A DNA stretch of 64,000 bases, taken from positions 1 through 64,000 of the forward strand of contig NZ_JAAAWN010000002.1 in assembly GCF_010500865.1 (NCBI RefSeq). Direction: 5' to 3'. The translations under genes were made by a program, and so were the position numbers. Below are positions 33,683 to 42,663 of this stretch, one piece after another (positions within the stretch are counted from its first letter, which is position 1; each line of letters starts with the position of its first letter). The DNA is from Alteromonas profundi. GTDB lineage: Bacteria > Pseudomonadota > Gammaproteobacteria > Enterobacterales > Alteromonadaceae. Under the pieces are notes generated by a model. The model did no database searches, was not told the DNA's origin, and worked only from the letters and a program-made list of their open reading frames with translations.

Positions 33683-33902
33683 TTATTTGGTTCGTTTTGT
33701 GCTACGTTAATATAGCCAGACGACCCAAAAGTCAGCGCGAGCGAATAAAAACAGCGGTGAAGCCGCAGAAGATTTACCGCATTCATAATAAGTTAGTATC
33801 GCTACTGTTATCAGTACCATAGCGATAGAAACAAAAAATATGCACCGTTATGATTCAAATGTATTTTTTTGGTGCAATATAATACCGTAAGAGAGAGGGG
33901 CA

Positions 33903-34901
33903 ATGTCTTTAACAACACTCATCCAACAACTCCCAAAGGCTGAATTGCATTTACATATTGAAGGCAGCTTAACCCCCGAACTTATGTGGCAGCTGGCAAG
34001 TAAGCATAATATCACAATTCCATATAACAGCGTGGCTGAGATACAAGCGGCATACCAGTTTTCTGATTTGCAAAGCTTTTTGGATATTTACTACGCTGGG
34101 GCAGATGTTTTGCGCGACCAAGATGACTTTTATGCCCTGATGTGGGCCTACCTAACGCGCTGCTACGAAGAAAATATTCTTCATACTGAAATTATGTTCG
34201 ACCCTCAAACTCATACGGCCCGAGGTATTAGCTTTGATATTTTTATGCCGGGTTTTCTACGCGCCATTGAAGAGGCGAAAGAGAAGTATGGGATAAGCTG
34301 CTTATTGATAATGTCGTTTCTGCGCCACTTATCCCAAGAAGATGCGTTTACTACGTTACGGGAGGCAGAGCCTTATTATTCAGCCATTACTGCAGTAGGT
34401 TTAGATAGTTCTGAGTTAGGTCATCCGCCTGAAAAATTTGAGCAGGTGTTTGAAAAAGTAAGAGAGTTAGGTTTTAAAGTGGTAGCCCATGCTGGAGAAG
34501 AAGGCCCTGCTGAATATATATGGCAGGCAATAAATTTACTGCACGTAGACCGTATCGATCACGGCGTTAAGTGTCAGGAAGATGAATCGCTTATGCAGTA
34601 TCTTACAGAGACGCAAGTTCCTCTTACAGTATGCCCGTTGAGTAACTTAAAACTTTGCGTTATTGATGATATGCAGAAACACAATATTCTAACGCTAATG
34701 GAAAGAGGTTTGCTCGTTACAGTAAACTCTGATGACCCCACCTATTTTGGTGGCTTTTTGAATGCGAACTTTGCGGCACTTGCTAACGCGCTTCCTATTA
34801 CCGAAACGCACATAAAGCAACTGGCTAAAAATAGTTTCACTGCAAGCTTTTTACCTGAAGATAAAAAGCAACACTATATTCGACTTATTGATGCCGCGTA
34901 G
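33903..34901 (+). CDS. Adenine deaminase (adenosine-deaminase family)
   Basis: 332-aa member of the adenosine deaminase family. Zinc and catalytic motifs are KAELHLHIEGSL, HAGEEG, RIDHGVKC and NSDDPTYFGG. The SDDPTYFGG form, with an acidic-to-aromatic pattern after DD, is that of Aah1-type adenine deaminases rather than adenosine deaminases, which have TDDP.(S/L). It would give hypoxanthine for xanthine dehydrogenase. GAGAGAGG lies 5 bp upstream of the ATG. Divergent from the nucleobase permease. Confidence 0.85.
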   Translation: MSLTTLIQQLPKAELHLHIEGSLTPELMWQLASKHNITIPYNSVAEIQAAYQFSDLQSFLDIYYAGADVLRDQDDFYALMWAYLTRCYEENILHTEIMFDPQTHTARGISFDIFMPGFLRAIEEAKEKYGISCLLIMSFLRHLSQEDAFTTLREAEPYYSAITAVGLDSSELGHPPEKFEQVFEKVRELGFKVVAHAGEEGPAEYIWQAINLLHVDRIDHGVKCQEDESLMQYLTETQVPLTVCPLSNLKLCVIDDMQKHNILTLMERGLLVTVNSDDPTYFGGFLNANFAALANALPITETHIKQLAKNSFTASFLPEDKKQHYIRLIDAA

Positions 34902-34927
34902 ACAAAATCAGCCTGCGCCGATGTTTA

Positions 34928-35323
34928 TTACGCCGATGTAGGAGCAAGCTTCGGGAGTTCTTGTTCAATCGTTTCGACAGTGGCAGTTACCGTTTTGTCA
35001 AAAATCGCCAATTGCTCGTCTATGCTATCAAGTTCGCTCGCTTTGGCGAGTTGTTCTATTTTGGCAGCCACTCTATGTAATGCCGTGGCCCCAATATCCC
35101 CCGCAGCACCTTTAATGGTGTGGCTTGTAAAACGAATAGATTCTACGTCTTGCTGGCTTACCGCAGTGGTTAAAGCAGTGCGTTTTGGCTCTATTTGCGC
35201 GAGAAACATGTTCGCTATGGTTACTAATAGCGAACGGTTTCCCCCAAGGCGCTGAAGCGCTTCTTCTGAATCCCAAAGACTAAAAGAGAGGTCGCTTCCT
35301 GTCTGTGCTGTTTTCATGCCCAT
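34928..35323 (-). CDS. Hpt-domain phosphotransfer protein
   Basis: 131-aa single Hpt domain. The phospho-accepting His is H68 in SHTIKGAAGDIGA. Flanking helices are typical (LLVTIANMFLAQIEPKRTALTTA). It has no other domain. It is likely the free phosphotransfer partner of the hybrid kinase at 36779, passing phosphate to the receiver-GGDEF protein at 35739, but lies on the opposite strand. Confidence 0.9.
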   Translation of the reverse strand: MGMKTAQTGSDLSFSLWDSEEALQRLGGNRSLLVTIANMFLAQIEPKRTALTTAVSQQDVESIRFTSHTIKGAAGDIGATALHRVAAKIEQLAKASELDSIDEQLAIFDKTVTATVETIEQELPKLAPTSA

Positions 35324-35738
35324 GGTAATCCTTCATTCGCTGGGTATTAAATAATTCTATCGTAGTTCTCGGTACACTTTTCACTTTCGCCGAATAAAAT
35401 GCAAAGCGTCATCAGGCGTATGTGATGGTGTATCACTTTGCGATAGGAAAAGTCACGAATAACTGGCCAGTTTATACTAAAGAATAATTATTTGTCACCG
35501 TGCAATAGCACAAGAGCCGCCCGTGTTTCGAAGGTATTTATTTGATATGTAGCAATTTAATCCTTAACAAGATCCCTCGGCGGAGTATTTGGGTATATCT
35601 TAGTCGAAAGTATAGTGGCTGAACTGAAAATTAGGCATATGCTATGCAATACTGATACAGTATTAGGGTTTAGGTCGTCAAGATCTGGACAGCACAAAGA
35701 AACCACACTCACCATTTTTCCAGTGTTGATAAAATTTT
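35324..35738. other. Promoter region with a perfect inverted repeat
   Basis: This 415-bp gap between the divergent Hpt and receiver-GGDEF genes has no gene. It contains AATACTG-ATA-CAGTATT at 35648-35664, a perfect 7-bp inverted repeat 75 bp before the GGDEF start, which is a candidate operator. Confidence 0.45.
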
Positions 35739-36656
35739 ATGCAGTTAGACCTACAACCATATCAAGCATGTAATGTTCTTATTGTTGACGATGAGACAAT
35801 GAGCAGAATGCTACTCTCTAGCGTACTAGCACCGCACTTTCATTGCGAAACCTGTGATAGTGGGCAAGCGGCTATTGATTATTGTCAAAACCATAGCCCC
35901 GATATCATTCTTCTTGATATGAATATGCCGGATATCGACGGCCTTACAGTATGTAAAAAACTAAAATCTCAAGCGCATAGTCAAAATATTCCAGTTATAT
36001 TTGTTACTGCATCGATAGATGCAGAAATAGAAAATGCTTGCTGGGAAGTAGGGGCGTCTGACTACGTACTAAAACCTATTACTGCGTCCACCCTTGTGCA
36101 TAGGGTGAAAAATCATCTCCAAATTACACTGCGTACAGCGTTGCTAGAACGGATGACGTTTCACGATCAGCTTACCGGCTTGTACAATCGAATGTACTTG
36201 AACCAAGAAATTCCCCTTATGATTAAACAGGTAGCGCGAGACGGCGATAACATAGGTTTAATTATGGCCGATATTGATCACTTTAAGCTTTACAACGATC
36301 ATTACGGACATCTACAAGGCGATGAATGTCTCCAACGTGTAGCCTCTATTATTAAATGCCATGCATTGCGACCTAAAGATGCTGCCATCCGTTTTGGTGG
36401 AGAAGAGTTTTTAGTTATTTTGCCTTATACCGATAAAGAGGGCACTGAAAAGGTGGCAAAAGACCTTATTGCTGCCGTATTTGCAGCTGACCTTCCTCAC
36501 GCAAAAGGAGTAGAAGGGAAAGTGAGCTTGAGCGCGGGTTTCACTGCTTTACCGGCAGCAGAAGTCATTGACCAAGGTATGATTTCGTTTATTGAGCATG
36601 CTGACGTACCGCTTTATAAAGCCAAGAAATTGGGCCGTAACCGCTGCGAAGGGTAA
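35739..36656 (+). CDS. Response regulator with GGDEF output (PleD/WspR-like)
   Basis: 305-aa receiver-GGDEF protein. The receiver (about 10-130) has D17-D18, the phospho-acceptor D60 in IILLDMNMPDIDG and the switch Lys in DYVLKPI. The GGDEF domain (about 145-303) has RFGGEEFLVILPY, an active form. The I-site RPKD lies five residues upstream. It should make cyclic di-GMP when phosphorylated. It is followed after 122 bp by the hybrid kinase in the same orientation. Confidence 0.93.
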   Translation: MQLDLQPYQACNVLIVDDETMSRMLLSSVLAPHFHCETCDSGQAAIDYCQNHSPDIILLDMNMPDIDGLTVCKKLKSQAHSQNIPVIFVTASIDAEIENACWEVGASDYVLKPITASTLVHRVKNHLQITLRTALLERMTFHDQLTGLYNRMYLNQEIPLMIKQVARDGDNIGLIMADIDHFKLYNDHYGHLQGDECLQRVASIIKCHALRPKDAAIRFGGEEFLVILPYTDKEGTEKVAKDLIAAVFAADLPHAKGVEGKVSLSAGFTALPAAEVIDQGMISFIEHADVPLYKAKKLGRNRCEG

Positions 36657-36778
36657 ATAAATATAGCCTATTGTTTAATTTTCATCTGACTGAAAATCGC
36701 TAAACTAACCCCTTATAGAATAGTAGCTAACAAAATATTTTGATGTTGTTTTGCTGAACAAACCTAAGGTGGAAACCC

Positions 36779-38791
36779 ATGTCAGACTCTGTGGGTATAT
36801 CGGGCGTTGAAAGCGCTGTTAAGCGCTCTCAGTCTGAGCGAATTGAACATTTATTACAGTTAGGTTGCGCCTCTTTAGGTACGCTCCAGGGCGTGCTCTT
36901 ACGTATTTCTGATGATTTCACCGAAGTGATTGCTCGCGCCAACGCAAGCTTGCCACCGCAACTTACGTTAATTCCCGATTTCCCTCTCGTCAATGTGATG
37001 GCCCTCCCGCAACGCCATTTTGATGCATCTGAAGAATTTAAACATTGGACCCATCTTTATTTGGGAACCCGGGAGTTTGTACGCGGGAGGCTACATACCT
37101 GTGCGGGTCACACCCTAGTATTGTTTTTTGTACCACCTTCTGATCTGTCGGTTGAACACTTAGATACCACGAAACTTGAACTTATTGATGGCTGGATGGA
37201 AAGCCTTCTTTTTCATGATGCACGTAACGACTCTATGCGTAACCAAGCGCTTTATGAAAAATTACAAAGTGTTGCCAATATTGGAACATGGGAAGTTGAC
37301 TTGGTGAACGATACAATAAGCTGGTCGTCGCAGACCCGCGTGATCCACGAGGTTGAGGACAGTTACCAACCAGATATGGAAACCGCCATTTACTTTTACA
37401 AAGAAGGCTTTGATCGAGACGAGATCTCACGACACATTAAGTGCACTATTGAAACAGGCGCCCCGTGGTCTTCAATATTGAAACTGGTTACGGCGAAGGG
37501 CAATGAAGTGTGGGTAGAAAGCCATGGCATGGCCGAAATGATAGACGGTGTGTGCGTGCGGCTGTTTGGTACTTTTCAGAACGTGAGCAAATCGATGGAG
37601 CTGCGCTTAGCGCTAGATAAGCAGCGCGCAGAAGCGGTTGAAGCCTATAACGCGAGGGGAGAGTTGCTTTCGCGTATTAGCCATGAACTAAGAACCCCTC
37701 TAAATGGCATTACAGGTATGTTGCAGGCCTTACGCTTTGAACAGCGAGAAAAAATTCGTAAGAAGAAGGCTGAACTTGCGTTACGCAGCGCCAATAAATT
37801 ACTCCAACTTATCAATGATGTGCTTGATTATACCGAGATATCGAATGGGCGCTTTACATTGAGCCCTAGTGACTTTTGCGCGCTCGCCCTTGTGGAAGAC
37901 ATAATTGACGTATTTAAACCGCTGAGTGAAGAAAAAGGGCTAACCCTTTATACACAAGTAGATGTGCCTAAAAATACTTACCTAAAGGGCGACGCAGCTA
38001 GAATAGGGCAAGTTATCGATAATTTAATAAGTAATGCGGTTAAATACACGCACCAAGGACACGTACGCGTACATCTATCCCTCGATAAATCTGAAGCCTG
38101 CCCTGCTATTCATATTAGGGTGGAAGATACCGGCGAAGGCATGTCGAAAGACACGGTGAAAAGCATATTTACCCCACTAATCCATGGCGACAAAACATCT
38201 GTATCGCGCAATACAGGCAGTGGTTTAGGCTTAACTATTGTAAAGCAAATAGTGGATAAAATGGGCGGTAAGATTAACGTGAATACGGCGCTTGGAAACG
38301 GCTCTGTATTTGAAGCCTCGCTTCCGGTTGAATATGCGTCTTGTACCGAGGAATCGTCTAATGCGGTTAGTTGCATACCTAAAAGATTACTCAAGGTGCC
38401 TTTATCGCTGCTGGTGGTAGATGACAACGATATCAATCGAATGGTATTGAAAAGTATGCTGGAACAATATAACTACTACGCAGATCAAGCGGAGGACGGG
38501 CAGGTGGCTATTGATAAAGCGAAAAATCGCCGATACGACATCATTTTTATGGATTGTGCCATGCCTGTGCTCGATGGTGTGTCGGCGACCAAAGAGATAT
38601 TAGAAAAGGGATACTTGGCTGAACACGGTAAAATTGTGGCTGTCACTGCCAATACTACAGACGCTGACAAAGCAGCGTGCGAAAACGCGGGTATGGCGGC
38701 CTTTCTTAGTAAACCGTTAGATCAAAGTGCAATTTCTAGCATTTTAAAAGAAGTACTGTTGAACAAAGAAGGGCTTGTCCAACAGTTTTAA
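36779..38791 (+). CDS. Hybrid sensor histidine kinase with PAS and receiver domains
   Basis: 670-aa cytoplasmic kinase. Residues 1-150 are an unrecognised N-terminal region with no membrane segment. A PAS domain lies at about 165-270 (ANIGTWEVDLVNDTISWSS). The dimerisation His is H302 in SHELRTPLNG. The HATPase domain (about 400-520) has NLISNAVKYT, DTGEGM and GSGLGLTIVKQ. A C-terminal receiver (about 540-660) has acceptor D592 in IIFMDCAMPVLDG. The receiver, Hpt and output proteins needed for a phosphorelay are all local. The input signal is unknown, but the position inside purine genes is suggestive. Confidence 0.93.
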   Translation: MSDSVGISGVESAVKRSQSERIEHLLQLGCASLGTLQGVLLRISDDFTEVIARANASLPPQLTLIPDFPLVNVMALPQRHFDASEEFKHWTHLYLGTREFVRGRLHTCAGHTLVLFFVPPSDLSVEHLDTTKLELIDGWMESLLFHDARNDSMRNQALYEKLQSVANIGTWEVDLVNDTISWSSQTRVIHEVEDSYQPDMETAIYFYKEGFDRDEISRHIKCTIETGAPWSSILKLVTAKGNEVWVESHGMAEMIDGVCVRLFGTFQNVSKSMELRLALDKQRAEAVEAYNARGELLSRISHELRTPLNGITGMLQALRFEQREKIRKKKAELALRSANKLLQLINDVLDYTEISNGRFTLSPSDFCALALVEDIIDVFKPLSEEKGLTLYTQVDVPKNTYLKGDAARIGQVIDNLISNAVKYTHQGHVRVHLSLDKSEACPAIHIRVEDTGEGMSKDTVKSIFTPLIHGDKTSVSRNTGSGLGLTIVKQIVDKMGGKINVNTALGNGSVFEASLPVEYASCTEESSNAVSCIPKRLLKVPLSLLVVDDNDINRMVLKSMLEQYNYYADQAEDGQVAIDKAKNRRYDIIFMDCAMPVLDGVSATKEILEKGYLAEHGKIVAVTANTTDADKAACENAGMAAFLSKPLDQSAISSILKEVLLNKEGLVQQF

Positions 38792-38808
38792 TGCAAGATA
38801 AAACCTCG

Positions 38809-39900
38809 CTACTTAGACACGGGCGGGGTAGGAAGCGTAGATTTGCGTTCACCCCAATTACCTATAATATCTTCAATTACCACAGCGCCTACCAAATAAG
38901 CAGATTCAACCGCTGATTGTAGCGCGGCATAACCTTCACCTGAACTTTCCATTTCTAAGTTTTGAGCCGCGGTTAAGCCGTTGGGTTGCATAGTGAAATT
39001 ACTCGCAGTGCGTAAAATAAGTACCCTGTCCTTGTCAGCCAAGTTGGCGGCATCTAAGTAGGAGAGTGCTTGCAGGGTAGCTGAGTCCTCCATGCCAGAG
39101 GTAACAAAATTGCCTTGCTGTTTTGTCCAATAAGAAACCCAATCGTTGGCCCAGTCATTTAGTAATTTGCCGTGCCAAAAGGTAGACGCCGATAGATGAG
39201 AACCCGTCATTATACGGGGTGGCTGCTGCGCCAGTGGAAACCCCTGGTACTTTTTACGCAAATTATCCATAGCAAGGTTATTAGGCAGTGTAATGTCTTT
39301 AGTTAACTCAAACGCCCATTTCTTTAGCGAACGATTAAGCACATACACTTCACCGTTAGGTGCGTTATCAGGGTCAACGTTTTGCGCATTCGCATAAGGG
39401 CTGTGCGTAAATAACGGAAAATAACCCGTAGACCAATCATCCGGTATTTCTCTGGCATCAATTTGATGAGCAAGATCGCCATCTACTACATAGTCAGTCC
39501 ACACAGCTGAACCGATAGTACCGTCTTGAGGGTCCATACCCGCAATACCTGCCACTAGCCAATAGGCGTTTGATAAATCAAACCTAGGGTCTAAACCTAA
39601 CGCCATTATGGCCGCTGATGCACGGGCAATACCCATGCCTGTCACTATACCTAAAACCCCCGTTTCTTGGTTTACATAAATGTCATGGTGCCCATGGGGC
39701 AATGGGTAACGGGTAGTTAACTTCTGTCCCTTCTTCCATAACTGAAATTCGCCGGCCTTATCGCCTTCATCTTCACCAATTTCGAACATAGAAACAACAA
39801 CAGCCTTTATCTCAATAGGCTCAGGCGAGTTTGCCATTGCGTTAGTACTGATCATAAAGGCTGTGGAAATTAATAAAAGGGAACGTGAAAAAAACTGCAT
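38809..39900 (-). CDS. Purine nucleoside permease (NUP) family protein, periplasmic
   Basis: 363-aa NUP-family protein with a signal peptide (residues 1-23, ending TNAMA). The body has the phosphorylase-like fold pattern: IEIKAVVVSMFEIGEDEGDKAGEF, ETGVLGIVTGMGIARASAA, YWLVAGIAGMDPQDGTIGSAVW and LRTASNFTMQPNG. Although the family is called permease, it has no membrane segments, so a periplasmic nucleoside-binding or hydrolysing role is likely. It lies 82 bp after the purine-linked TonB receptor gene in the same orientation. Confidence 0.88.
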   Translation of the reverse strand: MQFFSRSLLLISTAFMISTNAMANSPEPIEIKAVVVSMFEIGEDEGDKAGEFQLWKKGQKLTTRYPLPHGHHDIYVNQETGVLGIVTGMGIARASAAIMALGLDPRFDLSNAYWLVAGIAGMDPQDGTIGSAVWTDYVVDGDLAHQIDAREIPDDWSTGYFPLFTHSPYANAQNVDPDNAPNGEVYVLNRSLKKWAFELTKDITLPNNLAMDNLRKKYQGFPLAQQPPRIMTGSHLSASTFWHGKLLNDWANDWVSYWTKQQGNFVTSGMEDSATLQALSYLDAANLADKDRVLILRTASNFTMQPNGLTAAQNLEMESSGEGYAALQSAVESAYLVGAVVIEDIIGNWGERKSTLPTPPVSK

Positions 39901-39982
39901 GGTATTCCTCTGGTAAGTTGAAAAAAAGGTAAACCTGTAGCAACAGGTTTACCTTTAGTATTAGCTATAAAGTGTAAGTAGC

Positions 39983-42403
39983 TTAAAATTTATAAGCGAA
40001 TTTTGCACTCCAGTGACGAGGTAATTCAGGTAATACAATCTGACTACCGAAAAGATCGGGGAAGTTAGAACGGAAATAGCGCTCGTCGGTTAAGTTTTTC
40101 ACCGTTACATTAACGCTCCAGTCGTCACTTTGATACGAAAATCCGGCGTTAACTAATGTGTAAGCTGGCAGCATTACTGAGTTTGAGAATCCAGATGCAA
40201 CTTCTTCTACATCAACCACACTCACGTTCGCGGCATAACCGTTCTGGAAATCGTAAGTTGCGGTAACGGTGAAGATGTTTTCAGGAATACCTGCTTTTTG
40301 TGCATCAGTGTTATTTGTGTCAGCGCCAACAGCGTTGTTACCAATTACGTTGCCTCCGAAGATTAACGAAGGATCGGAAAGGTTAATTAAATCTTCAGCA
40401 CCAAGGAAACCGAACTGGCTACCTCCCTCTAATGCCGTAAGGTTAACAACTTTTATGTTGGTGTAGCCTGCTGACACAAGAAGGTTTTCGTTAACGACCC
40501 AGCGAAGTTCGAACTCGGTGCCTTTATTGTTCGTGGTGTTGTTGGTGATAGCGTTTTGCGCATTAAAGTCTGTACGCTCTTGCTCAAACGAAGATAGCGC
40601 AAAATAAAGCGTATCGTCGAGCAATGAACCTTTAATACCAAACTCCAACAATTCTGAGGTGTCGAATGCACCGCCACTGGTTACTTGAGCCACACCGATT
40701 TCAGCGCCTTGGCCTGCCACCAGTGTTGCTTGTTCGGCTGCAGTAACATAGGGAATAAGGCCCCATTCTGTGTCAAAGGAAATGCTGGTATTCCACGACC
40801 ACCCATCTACGGTGTTTTCTGCATAAACCGGTGTTTCATCACCGCTAGCGCCTAGCAATAAGTCTGTGCGTGATGTGCTTTCAATGTCGATAGTGTCGTA
40901 GCGCAAACCAAGTACTACATTTAACCCCCAATCCCAGGTTAAGTCTGTCATGGCTCCGAAACCTAAGTCGAGGTAGTTACCTACATCATAGTTATCGAAG
41001 TTCTTTCCTGAACGGGTAGAAAGTAGACGTTTGTCTAAGGCTGAGGACGCCATAGTAAGGTCGCGACGGTTAAAGTACTCGAAGGTGTAGTCATCACCAT
41101 GGGTGAAGTCAGTGTAGCGAATTGAGGGTGAAAACTGGAACTGCGCCAACAAGCTGTCTTTTTCATATTCAGTCGCGAATATAAGCTTATCTTCTACTAC
41201 CCAGCTATCGTGGAATTGAGAAAAGCCGTAAGCGTTTTCATTTAGGTTGTCGTACGCATCGTAGAATAACTGGTTTTTGATTTCCCAATTATCAGTGTAA
41301 AAAATAGTGTCAAAATAAAGCGTGATAGCTTCATTAACTAACTGATCTTCAGGCGCAACGAGAACTTGGTTTCCACTTAACGTGGCTGTTCCAACGTTTT
41401 CCAATGACATCAGTTCAGTCACTTCACTATCGACGAAATCCGACGGATCACCATAAAAATAGCTCGCCCCGCCAATATTGACTGCGCCATATTCTTCATG
41501 GCTGATAACACCATCACCGTCAGTATCTAGCGGTTGCGCTGTACCTGTAATATACGTACCGTCATCAACAAGATCTTGAGTTAAACGGTTCCAACCGGCT
41601 ATTTGGTTCCCGTCGTAATCGTGGTACATACCACCGAATTCAAAACGAAGGCTGTCTGAAGCGTCTATATTAAAGGAGGCTTGTATCACACTTTGGTCGG
41701 TAGCAGAATTATCATAATAGCTACCTGAATTCTCTACTTCACCATACAGGTAGTAACCTAGTTCTTTGTCACCAACAGTAGCGGGGCCGCCCACTTCTGC
41801 GGTTAGTACACTTTTGTCCCACGACCCTGTTGTATACGACATCGCACCCGTAGGTTCGTCGAGATATTGACCAGAGGATGCGCGCGCCGATTTAGGGTTA
41901 AAGTTTAAGTAGCCGCCTATTTTCGATGGGCCGTAAATAGGAGAGGCCGGGCCGCGTACAATATCAATACGGCTAGAGGCCCCAATTGGTGTTGGGTAGT
42001 TACCTGGGTTATCTAGGCGTTTCACGCCTCTGAAGTAGTTTTCACCTGGTGTACCACGCACATCGAGGGAGCCAGCCACACCAAAGAATGACTGGGTAAA
42101 CGTACCCGGTGCAAAAGCCACTAGTTCGTCAATATCAGAGACATTAAAACGCTCCATCTGCTCTTGCGAAATGGTAGAAGCGGAACGAGGGGTTTCTAAA
42201 ATAGACTTACCAAAACCAAACACAGATTCTACGTCCTGCCCAGGCAGACTGCCTAATGAGCCTTTAATTTCTATTTTTTCTACATCTGCGTCATCGGGTA
42301 CAGAGACGGGTTCTTCTGCTATAGCAAAAGTAGACGCTGATAACGCTATGCCCGCAGTTAGGGCTCGCGCAAGTGGCGTTAATTTAAATGGTGTGTTGGT
42401 CAT
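39983..42403 (-). CDS. TonB-dependent receptor, probably for purines or nucleosides
   Basis: 806-aa outer-membrane receptor with a signal peptide (1-29, ending STFAIA). The plug region has FGFGKSILETPRSASTISQEQMERFNVSDIDELVAFAPGTF-type sequence (about residues 62-105) and RIDIVRGPASPIYGPSKIGG. The barrel ends in a terminal aromatic (FAYKF). An EF-hand-like loop, DTDGDGVISHEE, lies near residue 295. A RutR-like site is 99-114 bp upstream. Together with the NUP protein downstream, it suggests purine nucleoside uptake through the outer membrane. Confidence 0.9.
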   Translation of the reverse strand: MTNTPFKLTPLARALTAGIALSASTFAIAEEPVSVPDDADVEKIEIKGSLGSLPGQDVESVFGFGKSILETPRSASTISQEQMERFNVSDIDELVAFAPGTFTQSFFGVAGSLDVRGTPGENYFRGVKRLDNPGNYPTPIGASSRIDIVRGPASPIYGPSKIGGYLNFNPKSARASSGQYLDEPTGAMSYTTGSWDKSVLTAEVGGPATVGDKELGYYLYGEVENSGSYYDNSATDQSVIQASFNIDASDSLRFEFGGMYHDYDGNQIAGWNRLTQDLVDDGTYITGTAQPLDTDGDGVISHEEYGAVNIGGASYFYGDPSDFVDSEVTELMSLENVGTATLSGNQVLVAPEDQLVNEAITLYFDTIFYTDNWEIKNQLFYDAYDNLNENAYGFSQFHDSWVVEDKLIFATEYEKDSLLAQFQFSPSIRYTDFTHGDDYTFEYFNRRDLTMASSALDKRLLSTRSGKNFDNYDVGNYLDLGFGAMTDLTWDWGLNVVLGLRYDTIDIESTSRTDLLLGASGDETPVYAENTVDGWSWNTSISFDTEWGLIPYVTAAEQATLVAGQGAEIGVAQVTSGGAFDTSELLEFGIKGSLLDDTLYFALSSFEQERTDFNAQNAITNNTTNNKGTEFELRWVVNENLLVSAGYTNIKVVNLTALEGGSQFGFLGAEDLINLSDPSLIFGGNVIGNNAVGADTNNTDAQKAGIPENIFTVTATYDFQNGYAANVSVVDVEEVASGFSNSVMLPAYTLVNAGFSYQSDDWSVNVTVKNLTDERYFRSNFPDLFGSQIVLPELPRHWSAKFAYKF

Positions 42404-42501
42404 GGTTTCCTCGTTATTTTTATATACTGTTGAAACTGTTGTTCTATGCAGGTGTTCACCCGTAGTGCATACCAGTATTTAGCACAATGAATGCCATGTT
42501 C

Positions 42502-42517
42502 CTGTCCAAGTGGTCAG
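42502..42517. promoter_or_regulatory. RutR-like operator 3
   Basis: CTGTCCAAGTGGTCAG has an intact TGGTCA half-site and one mismatch in the other. It is 99 bp upstream of the TonB receptor start and is followed by TTATTTT, close to the TTATTTG seen at sites 1 and 2. Confidence 0.65.
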
Positions 42518-42663
42518 TTATTTTATTTTTGTAAGCGGCTGTTTTTAATGAAAATTTTTTGAGCGCAACTTTACGTTTGTTGCAATTGTGTAAAATGTTA
42601 TTCAACTTTTTTATTCCGCCACTCGTCGATGGTGCCTAATGGGGCACGCTGCACCACCATGGC

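Noticed and set aside
33903-34901. Adenosine deaminase
   Set aside because: The SDDPTYFGG motif and the adjacent nucleobase permease favour adenine deaminase, though both activities need assay.
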